This document shows, one piece after another, positions 1 to 4,993 of a DNA stretch of 5,113 nt; position 1 is the first letter of the stretch, and each line of letters starts with the position of its first letter. The stretch spans positions 1 through 5,113 of the forward strand of contig CAMDZU010000124.1 in NCBI GenBank assembly GCA_945910715.1. The letters run 5' to 3'. Made by a program: the position numbers and the translations under genes. The notes below the pieces were generated by a model that ran no database searches, was not told where the DNA came from, and was given only the letters and a program-made list of their open reading frames with translations. The stretch comes from an uncultured Clostridia bacterium (GTDB lineage Bacteria; Bacillota; Clostridia; Oscillospirales; Ruminococcaceae).

Positions 1-5
1 TATGA

Positions 6-60
6 AATCCTGCGAAGCAGGATTGAATACTATGTTTGAAGCGCGGCGCAGCCCCCTGCG
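6..60. repeat. Two short GC-rich hairpins at the left edge
   Basis: Two adjacent small inverted repeats are visible. At 6-13/17-24, AATCCTGC and GCAGGATT form an 8-bp perfect stem with a GAA loop. At 47-51/56-60, CGCAG and CTGCG flank a CCCC loop. Neither is followed by a T-tract on the plus strand, so neither looks like an ordinary terminator. They belong to the same hairpin-dense non-coding stretch that continues to 418. Function unknown. Confidence 0.5.
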
Positions 61-85
61 GCGTTTGAGCAGGTGCATTTCTTTT

Positions 86-115
86 CCCTTTTCTTTGTGC
101 ACGCAAAGAAAAGGG
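86..115. repeat. Perfect 12-bp inverted repeat with GTGCAC at its apex
   Basis: CCCTTTTCTTTG at 86-97 is exactly complementary to CAAAGAAAAGGG at 104-115, with a six-base spacer. The apex contains the palindrome GTGCAC (97-102). No T-tract follows the stem on either strand, so it is not a canonical rho-independent terminator. It could be a dispersed intergenic palindromic element, an RNA-stabilising structure at the end of an upstream transcript, or a remnant of a small non-autonomous element. The sequence does not decide between these. Confidence 0.6.
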
Positions 116-134
116 CGAGGGGTTATCGCAACCT

Positions 135-140
135 TATAAT
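135..140 (+). promoter_or_regulatory. Isolated TATAAT -10 match, possible promoter for the transporter operon
   Basis: TATAAT is the only perfect -10 hexamer on the plus strand upstream of the permease gene. No recognisable -35 lies 16-18 bases upstream; that position is the right arm of the 86-115 inverted repeat and its flank. If used, transcription would start near 147 and the operon would carry a leader of about 270 nt made almost entirely of hairpins. Weak evidence only. The operon may instead be transcribed from outside the window. Confidence 0.22.
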
Positions 141-156
141 CAGATACAACACTATC

Positions 157-418
157 AAGGGGGCGAGTAGCCCCCTATCCACCAACATAAAAACCACAAA
201 CAACACAAAACCGAGGGGGTCAAGGGGGCGAGAAGCCCCCTCCCCACCAACATATAAACCAAACAAACACAAAACCGAGGGAGCCAGGGGGGCGAAGCCC
301 CCAATCCCCCCGACGAGGGTAAATCAAAAAGGGGCGAGCAGCCCCCTTACAACCAACCTAAAAACCAAAAAACAGGGCAAGGAGCGCAGCCCTTTATCAA
401 AACCGAAAAGGAATTTCT
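157..418 (+). repeat. Tandem hairpin repeat array upstream of the permease gene
   Basis: Five consecutive units each begin with a G-run/C-run hairpin and continue with an A/C-rich linker. Units start near 157, 222, 286, 329 and 374. The first two are nearly full-length copies of about 65 bases: stem AGGGGGC/GCCCCCT, then ACCAACATA, an A/C-rich stretch and AAAACCGAGGG. The third to fifth are shorter and degenerate. Loops are GAGTA, GAGAA, GAA, GAGCA and a 10-base loop. The final copy ends in AAAACCGAAAAGG and supplies the permease ribosome binding site. The open frame across this stretch (73-444) translates to a low-complexity G/S/P/T/K string and overlaps the permease start out of frame, so I treat it as non-coding. 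Confidence 0.7.
407..412 (+). promoter_or_regulatory. Ribosome binding site of the permease gene
   Basis: AAAGGA lies six bases before the ATG at 419 and fixes that start. It sits inside the last degenerate copy of the upstream hairpin array. Confidence 0.7.
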
Positions 419-1069
419 ATGAGTATCGAAACTATCCTCACTAAGCTTTGCGACGGAATGATTACCTCTGTTGCCATTTTTACGCTGACCCTTATTTTTT
501 CTCTGCCGCTGGGACTGCTTATTACCTTTGGCAGAATGTCGAAAAACATAATCCTCCGCACGGCAATGCGTGCGTACATATCCGTTATGAGAGGCACTCC
601 CTTAATGCTGCAATTGCTGGTGGTGTTTTACGGACCTTACTTCATTTTCGGCATAAATATTTCCAACGACTACCGCTTTGTTGCCGTAATAATCGGCTTT
701 TCCCTTAACTATGCGGCATATTTTGCGGAAATATACCGAAGCGGTATAGAGTCAATGCCAAAGGGACAATACGAGGCGGCAAAGGTGCTTGGCTACACGA
801 GAACGCAGACCTTTGCGAAAATCATTTTCCCGCAGGTGGTAAAGCGCATTATCCCTCCCGTTACCAACGAGGTAATCACCCTTATCAAGGACACGTCCCT
901 GTCCTTTGCCCTTGCTGTGCCGGAAATGTTCACCAACGCAAAGGCAATTGCCGCCGCCGAAAAGACAATGACCGCCTTTGTTGCGGCAGGCATTTTCTAC
1001 TACGTTTTCAACCTTATCGTTGCTCTTGTTATGGAGCGTGTTGAAAAGAAACTGGGGTATTACAGATGA
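419..1069 (+). CDS. Polar amino-acid ABC transporter permease (HisM/GlnP family)
   Basis: This is the integral-membrane subunit of an ATP-driven amino-acid importer, forming the translocation channel in the cytoplasmic membrane. The 216-residue length is usual for the family. Hydrophobic segments lie near residues 14-38, 60-78, 86-107, 163-175 and 186-208. The HisM/GlnP-type motif RGTPLMLQ is at 58-65. The cytoplasmic EAA coupling loop, which docks on the ATPase, runs from about 116 to 139 (GQYEAAKVLGYT and on to FPQ). KDTSL at 157-161 is also typical of polar amino-acid permeases. The start at 419 is set by AAAGGA at 407-412. The stop overlaps the ATPase start by four bases (ATGA), so the two are translationally coupled. 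Substrate cannot be read from the sequence; glutamine, arginine, cystine and general polar amino acids are all possible. The partner binding protein is not in the window and may lie to the left or elsewhere. Confidence 0.95.
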   Translation: MSIETILTKLCDGMITSVAIFTLTLIFSLPLGLLITFGRMSKNIILRTAMRAYISVMRGTPLMLQLLVVFYGPYFIFGINISNDYRFVAVIIGFSLNYAAYFAEIYRSGIESMPKGQYEAAKVLGYTRTQTFAKIIFPQVVKRIIPPVTNEVITLIKDTSLSFALAVPEMFTNAKAIAAAEKTMTAFVAAGIFYYVFNLIVALVMERVEKKLGYYR

Positions 1070-1824
1070 AGGTACTTGAAATCAGAAACGCTAAAAAATC
1101 CTTTGACGGGTTCGAAGTCCTTAAGGACATTTCACTTTCCGTTGAAAAGGGCGAGGTTGTGGGTATAATCGGTCCGTCGGGCTCGGGTAAATCCACTCTC
1201 CTCCGCTGTGCAACAATGCTGGAGCGCCTTGACGGCGGCGACCTTGTGTATATGGGCGAGTATGCCGCACAGAATACAAACGGGGCTTCGGTTTACGCTC
1301 CTCCTGCAAAGCTGAGGCAGATGTACTCCTGTTTCGGGCTGGTGTTCCAGAATTTCAATCTGTTTCCTCATTATTCGGTGCTGAAAAACATTATGGACGC
1401 TCCTGTTTCGGTGCAGAAACGGGACAAAAAAGAGGTTGAGCAGGAGGCAAGGGAGCTGCTCCGCAAAATGGGGCTTTCGGACAAGGCGGACGCTTATCCC
1501 TATCAGCTTTCGGGCGGCCAGCAGCAGCGTGTTTCCATTGCAAGAGCATTGGCGCTCAATCCACAGGTGCTTTTCTTCGATGAGCCCACCAGCGCCCTTG
1601 ACCCGGAGCTTACGGGGGATATTCTGAAGGTAATACGGGAGCTTGCGGAGGAGCACATGACAATGGTTATCGTTACCCACGAAATTGACTTTGCAAGGAA
1701 TGTTGCGGACAGGGTTGTTTTTATGGCAAACGGCGTTGTCATTGAGGAGGGAAGACCCGAGGACGTAATCGACAATCCGTCCAACGAGAGAACAAAGGCG
1801 TTTTTGTCAAAGCTGTCAAGATGA
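1066..1824 (+). CDS. Polar amino-acid ABC transporter ATP-binding protein (GlnQ/ArtM/TcyC-like)
   Basis: This is the ATPase that powers the importer whose permease is encoded immediately upstream. All nucleotide-binding-domain motifs are intact in the 252-residue protein: Walker A GPSGSGKST at 36-44, Q-loop Gln95 in VFQNFNLFPH, signature LSGGQQQR at 148-155, Walker B VLFFDEP at 168-174, D-loop SALD at 176-179, and switch His205 in VTHE. The NFNLFPH sequence after the Q-loop and the short C-terminal tail are characteristic of the polar amino-acid subfamily. A modest insertion at about 65-82 (YAAQNTNGASVYAPPAK) lies between Walker A and the Q-loop. The ATG at 1066 overlaps the permease stop, with only a weak purine-rich site upstream (CTGGGG), so translation probably depends on coupling. 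Many GAG and GTG codons distinguish it from the flagellin side of the window. Family certain; substrate not determined. Confidence 0.96.
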   Translation: MKVLEIRNAKKSFDGFEVLKDISLSVEKGEVVGIIGPSGSGKSTLLRCATMLERLDGGDLVYMGEYAAQNTNGASVYAPPAKLRQMYSCFGLVFQNFNLFPHYSVLKNIMDAPVSVQKRDKKEVEQEARELLRKMGLSDKADAYPYQLSGGQQQRVSIARALALNPQVLFFDEPTSALDPELTGDILKVIRELAEEHMTMVIVTHEIDFARNVADRVVFMANGVVIEEGRPEDVIDNPSNERTKAFLSKLSR

Positions 1825-2054
1825 GGGGCGCCCCCTCGGGCTATTCCGCCGAGCCATTTCTTTTTGTTATTTTAAAGTGGTTTTGCTCGGCGGTGCGAAA
1901 CTTGATTTAATAAAAAATCAATATGGGGTGCCCCCTCGGGCTGTTCCGCCGAGCCATTTCTTTTTGTTATTTTATAGTGGTTTTGCTCGGAGGTTCGAAA
2001 CTTGATTTAATAAAAATCAATATGGGGTGCCCCCTCGGGCTGTTCCGCCGAGCC
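1825..2054. repeat. 100-bp tandem repeat (two full copies plus a partial third) abutting the ATPase stop codon
   Basis: Copy 1 is 1825-1924 (100 bp), copy 2 is 1925-2023 (99 bp, one A fewer in an A-run), and copy 3 is 2024-2054, truncated after CCGCCGAGCC. The full copies differ at only a few positions. Each begins GGGG(C/T)GCCCCCTCGGGCT. Each has a small hairpin (CTCGG 1835-1839 with CCGAG 1849-1853) followed by a T-rich run. The same CCGAG can instead pair with a downstream arm: 1846-1854 with GCTCGGCGG at 1885-1893, nine pairs in copy 1 and one mismatch in copy 2. Each full copy ends in an A/T stem, TTGATTT 1902-1908 with AAATCAA 1915-1921. The first copy starts directly after the TGA. It may act as the operon's 3' end or terminator series. 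Confidence 0.8.
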
Positions 2055-2148
2055 GTAACTTTACATAGTTCAATGTAGCTTTGCCCGTTACAGCAAGCCT
2101 GAAACAGATTAAACCGCACCTTAAAGCCCCACGTTTTTTTGCATAAGA
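2055..2148. other. Remaining intergenic sequence between repeat array and terminator
   Basis: No gene or strong element is seen here. There is a weak five-bp inverted repeat, TACAT 2062-2066 with ATGTA 2073-2077. GTAAC at 2055-2059 has an inverted partner GTTAC near 2088. Confidence 0.4.
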
Positions 2149-2176
2149 AAAAGGAACGAATTTCTTCGTTCCTTTT
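2149..2176. terminator. Strong bidirectional rho-independent terminator between convergent genes
   Basis: AAAAGGAACGAA (2149-2160) pairs perfectly with TTCGTTCCTTTT (2165-2176) around a four-base TTTC loop. On the minus strand the stem is followed by a T-rich run, 20 bases past the TAA of the secreted-protein gene. On the plus strand the T-rich arm continues into ATTATT and would stop transcripts leaving the transporter operon. The convergent arrangement fits shared use. Confidence 0.88.
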
Positions 2177-2196
2177 ATTATTGAGTTAAGTTCAGA

Positions 2197-3030
2197 TTAT
2201 GCAGCTGAGCTTGCAGCCTTAGCCTTAACTGTTACGTTAAATGTTACGGACTTGCCGGATTCAACGTTCTTGATTACAACTGCAACCTTAACGGGCTTAT
2301 CCTTGTTGCCAGCCTTAACGCCTGTTACTGTAAGCTTGCCGTTAGAATATTCAACCTTTAAGTTAGCAGCCTGGTCAGCCTTCTTTAATGTTGCTGTGTA
2401 TGTAGCAGCTGCGTCAACTGTACCGGTCTTAACTGTACCAGCAACTGTGAATTCAGCCTTTTCGCCTACTTCAACTGTTGCAGCCTTAACTGCAGCAGAC
2501 TTAGCGTCCTTAACTTCGATTCCTGTAGCAGCAACCTTAGCTGTTACCTTCCAAACCTGTGGCTTGATTGTTGCGGTGTTAACAACCTTCTTGTTCTTGT
2601 ATTCGTAAAGCCAAACGTTAACGTCGCCGCCCTTCTTGCCTGCGGTAACTGTGATTGTGCCTTCCTTGATCTTAGCGGAAGCAATAGCCTTGGCGTCCTT
2701 TAAGTCGGCAGATGCATCCTTTTTAATCTTGCCCTTTTCATCAAAGAGAGCAACGAAATTTTCAACTGTATTAACTGTTGTAGGTGTAACAAGAACTGTC
2801 CACTTACCGCCGGAATACTTACCTTCGTATGTGATTTCAGCTGTCTTGTAGCGTGTGATTTCTGTATTCTTTGTGCCGTCGCTGTTCTTTGTTGTGGTCT
2901 TGATATCCTTGCCGTTTACCCAGACAACTGTTGCTTCTTCAGCAGAAGCTGTTAATGTAACAGCGCTTACGGAAGTAACCGCCATAACTGCTGTAAGGAT
3001 ACCGGCTACGATTTTCTTAAACTTGCTCAT
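2197..3030 (-). CDS. Secreted lysine-rich protein with two Ig-like (Big2-type) domains, function unknown
   Basis: I do not recognise a specific family member. The 277-residue product has a clear Sec signal peptide: MSKFKK, a hydrophobic core at about 7-28, and cleavage predicted after ASA (residue 30). The mature part of about 247 residues has 40 Lys, one Arg, no Cys and about 26 acidic residues, so it should be strongly basic. It is rich in V, T, A and K with alternating beta-strand patterns. Residues about 168-270 resemble a bacterial Ig-like group 2 domain: ATGIEV, then VEVGEKAEFTV, then NGKLTVTGVKAG and FNVTVKA. Residues about 64-166 look like a diverged copy, with EGTITVTAGKKGG (123-135) matching NGKLTVTGVKAGN (230-242). 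There is no LPXTG motif, SLH domain or C-terminal membrane helix, so it is either released or held by charge or protein contacts. GGAGG at 3037-3041 lies six bases before the ATG. It follows flagellin by 148 bp on the same strand, and its codon bias suggests high expression. A role on or around the cell surface is inference. Confidence 0.85.
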   Translation of the reverse strand: MSKFKKIVAGILTAVMAVTSVSAVTLTASAEEATVVWVNGKDIKTTTKNSDGTKNTEITRYKTAEITYEGKYSGGKWTVLVTPTTVNTVENFVALFDEKGKIKKDASADLKDAKAIASAKIKEGTITVTAGKKGGDVNVWLYEYKNKKVVNTATIKPQVWKVTAKVAATGIEVKDAKSAAVKAATVEVGEKAEFTVAGTVKTGTVDAAATYTATLKKADQAANLKVEYSNGKLTVTGVKAGNKDKPVKVAVVIKNVESGKSVTFNVTVKAKAASSAA

Positions 3031-3036
3031 AATTAT

Positions 3037-3041
3037 CCTCC
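3037..3041 (-). promoter_or_regulatory. Ribosome binding site of the secreted-protein gene
   Basis: GGAGG on the minus strand with a six-base spacer to the ATG at 3030. It confirms the start. Confidence 0.8.
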
Positions 3042-3055
3042 ATGAATAATATCAG

Positions 3056-3087
3056 TTCCAAAGCTCTGTTAAAATTTAACTTTGGAA
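3056..3087 (-). repeat. Inverted repeat in the leader of the secreted-protein gene
   Basis: TTCCAAAG (3056-3063) is perfectly complementary to CTTTGGAA (3080-3087). The intervening segment can form an inner stem, TTAAA 3069-3073 with TTTAA 3075-3079. It lies just upstream of the GGAGG site and next to the larger palindrome at 3088-3130. It could be a leader RNA structure or part of a composite terminator for flagellin. No good T-tract follows on the minus strand. Confidence 0.5.
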
Positions 3088-3130
3088 ACTTCCGGTCAGC
3101 CGCCGTATAATACGGCGGTTGATCGGAAGT
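3088..3130. repeat. 21-bp imperfect palindrome between flagellin and the secreted-protein gene
   Basis: A 43-base inverted repeat is centred on 3109: nine perfect inner pairs (CCGCCGTAT with ATACGGCGG), then twelve outer pairs. The two imperfect positions (3095/3123 and 3099/3119) are G·U in a plus-strand RNA but A·C in a minus-strand RNA. It starts 48 bases after the flagellin stop and could act as a flagellin terminator or transcript-end stabiliser, though only TTT follows on the minus strand. Its centre reads TATAAT on the plus strand and ATTATA on the minus strand (TATTAT one base offset). Confidence 0.65.
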
Positions 3131-3178
3131 GAATTAACTTAACGAATTGTTTAACCGGCTTTAAATAAGTTTTCCAAA

Positions 3179-4831
3179 TTAGCCCAGTAACTGGAGAACT
3201 GCCTGTGGAGCCTGGTTTGCCTGAGCGAGCATTGCCTGAGAAGCCTGCTGCAGAATGTTGTACTTAGTGTAGTTGATCATTTCTGATGCCATATCTGTAT
3301 CTCTGATCTGAGATTCAGCAGCTGTCAGGTTTTCGTTAGTTGTTGTCAGGTTGTTTACAGTGTATTCAAGTCTGTTCTGTAATGCACCGAGGCTTGCTCT
3401 CTGCATAGAAACAGTCTTAACTGCGCTGTCAACCATTTCGATAGCCTTGTTAGCAGCGTCCTGTGTAGAAACGTCAGCGTTAGCAACGCCAAGAGCTGTT
3501 GAAGACATATCGCCTACAGAAAGAGTTACTCTCTGGTCTTCTACGCCGTTAGCGCCGATCTGGAATGTTAAACCATCGCCGTCGCCTGTCATCTTGTCAG
3601 CACCGAGGCCTGCGCCTGCGTTTGTTGACATATCAACAGCGATATCAATATCCTTGGTCTGTGCATAGAATACCTTGTCGCCGTCAGGAGCAGCTGTCTG
3701 GTCTGTTAAGGAGATTGTGTAGTCAAGACCGGACTTCTTTAAGAGGTTTTCGATATCGCCTTCGGAGTACTCAACGCCTGTAGAAAGGTGAAGTGTGAAT
3801 TCGCCGTTCTTGATGCCGATACCTTCGTCCTTGGAATCTGTTGTTTCAACCCATTCCTTGCCTGCTGCAACGTCTGTCTTGATTGTGATTGCACGAGTGT
3901 CTTCGCCGTAGTTGTTAGCAGTGAACTTGATAGAGTCAGCATACTTATCGTTCTGAGCTGCGCCGCTTCCCATAAGAGCAGTAGTTAAATCAACTTCGCC
4001 ACTGTCAGCTCTTACGCCTGTAGCTGTTGTGAAGTCTTCTTCCTCAGAGAATGTGAATACACCGCTCTTGAGATTGAATGTAACGTCCGGAACTGCACCT
4101 GCCTGTGTAGCGTCCTTAGCCTGTGTAGCGCCTGCAATCAGCTTGTCGATGTCAGCCTGTGAATAAGTCTGACCTGCCTTTAAGTTAAGAGTTAATGTCT
4201 TACCATCATCGCTCCATTCAGCGTTTTCGCTGCCTGCGCCGGAAGCTGCGTCCTTTAAGGAAACCATTACGCCTGTGATGCTGGAAGTGATTGTTGAACC
4301 CTCAAGTGAAAGGTTGTTAGCGAGTGTAGCAGAATCAAGCTTTGCAGAAAGGAGCACGCCGTAACGTGGACCGAAATCTGTTGAAGATGTGCCCTTGTCA
4401 AGAGAACCGTCGAGAAGCTTCATGCCGTTGTATTCTGTAGCACTGGAGATTCTGTCGATTTCAGACTTGAGAGCGTCAACTTCGAGCTGGATAGCTTCAC
4501 GGTCTGTATCATCCTGATATGTACCGTTAGCTGACTGAACTGCAAGCTCTCTCATTCTCTGGAGAATGGAGTGAGTTTCGTTTAAGCCGCCTTCAGCTGT
4601 CTGGATAAGGCTGATACCGTCGTTAGCATTCTTTGTAGCCTGTGAAAGACCACGGATCTGTGAACGCATCTTTTCAGAAATTGCAAGACCTGCAGCGTTG
4701 TCGCCTGCACGGTTAATCTGGTAACCGGAAGATAACTTTTCAGTTGCCTTCTTTGTGCCGGAAACGTTCATGTTCATCTTGTTGTTTGCGTTAACAGCGT
4801 TTAAATTGTGTTGTACTACCATGCCTGCCAT
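3179..4831 (-). CDS. fliC: Flagellin (flagellar filament protein)
   Basis: This is the major structural subunit of the flagellar filament, exported through the flagellar type III apparatus and polymerised outside the cell. The start at 4831 gives 550 residues. AAGGAGG at 4839-4845 lies seven bases before it, whereas the in-frame ATG at 4858 would place that site inside the gene. A third in-frame ATG at 4822 begins the usual MVVQHNL. The conserved N-terminal D0/D1 region (about 1-145) includes NLNAVNANNKM, KLSSGYQINRAGDNAAGLAISEKMR and QRMRELAVQSANGTY at 91-105, the segment matching the TLR5-recognised D1 region of known flagellins. The conserved C-terminal D1/D0 region (about 412-550) includes LGALQNRLEYT and ends QAPQAVLQLLG. 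The centre (about 146-410) is a large variable insert, making the protein longer than minimal flagellins of about 275 residues. There is no cysteine. Near-exclusive GAA for Glu suggests high expression. Regulation is probably by a flagellar sigma factor and a structured leader. Confidence 0.97.
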   Translation of the reverse strand: MAGMVVQHNLNAVNANNKMNMNVSGTKKATEKLSSGYQINRAGDNAAGLAISEKMRSQIRGLSQATKNANDGISLIQTAEGGLNETHSILQRMRELAVQSANGTYQDDTDREAIQLEVDALKSEIDRISSATEYNGMKLLDGSLDKGTSSTDFGPRYGVLLSAKLDSATLANNLSLEGSTITSSITGVMVSLKDAASGAGSENAEWSDDGKTLTLNLKAGQTYSQADIDKLIAGATQAKDATQAGAVPDVTFNLKSGVFTFSEEEDFTTATGVRADSGEVDLTTALMGSGAAQNDKYADSIKFTANNYGEDTRAITIKTDVAAGKEWVETTDSKDEGIGIKNGEFTLHLSTGVEYSEGDIENLLKKSGLDYTISLTDQTAAPDGDKVFYAQTKDIDIAVDMSTNAGAGLGADKMTGDGDGLTFQIGANGVEDQRVTLSVGDMSSTALGVANADVSTQDAANKAIEMVDSAVKTVSMQRASLGALQNRLEYTVNNLTTTNENLTAAESQIRDTDMASEMINYTKYNILQQASQAMLAQANQAPQAVLQLLG

Positions 4832-4934
4832 GATATTTCCTCCTTGATACTTAGCCACCGATATCCTTTCGGAAGCTTTGGTTAATGTTTTTTTCCGATA
4901 CGGTCTGTATCGTATATGGGCTTTTGCCCTTACA
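4832..4934 (-). promoter_or_regulatory. Flagellin 5' leader with hairpins and GGA motifs (candidate CsrA target)
   Basis: Counting from the predicted start of transcription, the leader is about 100 nt. In RNA order it contains: GGGC-AAAA-GCCC (4929-4918) at its 5' end; CGATAC-loop-GTATCG (4912-4896) with a GGA straddling its end, followed by an A-run; CCGA-AAGGATA-TCGG (4872-4858), a stem-loop with GGA in the loop; and the AAGGAGG ribosome binding site (4845-4839), also containing GGA. Loop-displayed GGA plus a GGA in the ribosome binding site is the known layout of CsrA repression of Bacillus subtilis hag. Assignment to CsrA here is inference. Confidence 0.5.
4839..4845 (-). promoter_or_regulatory. 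Ribosome binding site deciding the flagellin start
   Basis: Minus-strand AAGGAGG with a seven-base spacer to the ATG at 4831. The longer frame starting at 4858 would translate through this site (residues YQGGN), so 4831 is preferred. Confidence 0.88.
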
Positions 4935-4940
4935 TTCTTT

Positions 4941-4968
4941 ATATCGGCGGCATTCCTGCAAAACTTTA
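4941..4968 (-). promoter_or_regulatory. Flagellar sigma factor (SigD/FliA, sigma-28) promoter of flagellin
   Basis: On the minus strand, CTAAAG supplies the -35 TAAA (4968-4965). After a 16-base spacer, GCCGATAT (4948-4941) follows, matching the sigma-28-class -10 consensus GCCGATAT/A fully. Transcription should begin near 4934, giving a leader of about 100 nt. Position and match make this the main flagellin promoter. Confidence 0.85.
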
Positions 4969-4993
4969 GCGTTATTTTTAAATTTGTACAAAA

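Noticed and set aside
157..393. Possible CRISPR array
   Set aside because: Units are similar throughout rather than alternating identical repeats with unique spacers. Lengths vary from about 43 to 65 and the units decay.
73..444. 123-residue plus-strand open frame upstream of the permease
   Set aside because: It runs through the hairpin repeat array, translates to low-complexity P/S/T/K/G text that merely mirrors the repeats, has no convincing ribosome binding site, and overlaps the permease start out of frame.
1132..1680. 182-residue minus-strand frame and other antisense frames over the ATPase gene
   Set aside because: Shadows of a gene with complete ABC motifs; no ribosome binding site, and the translated product has no recognisable domain.
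1825..2054. Insertion sequence or MITE
   Set aside because: No terminal inverted repeats bounding the whole block, no target-site duplication and no transposase; the structure is a simple direct tandem repeat.
2252..3049. Three plus-strand frames opposite the secreted-protein gene
   Set aside because: Hydrophobic V/T/A strings produced by reading the complement of a K/V/T/A-rich gene; no ribosome binding sites.
3046..3051. TATTAT as -10 for the secreted-protein gene
   Set aside because: It would place the transcription start on or next to the ribosome binding site, and the -35 position matches only three of six bases.
3119..3170. Second sigma-28 promoter ahead of the secreted-protein gene
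   Set aside because: A minus-strand CCGATCA lies in the hairpin arm, but no TAAA occurs at a 14-16 base spacing; the nearest TAAA is about 23 bases away.
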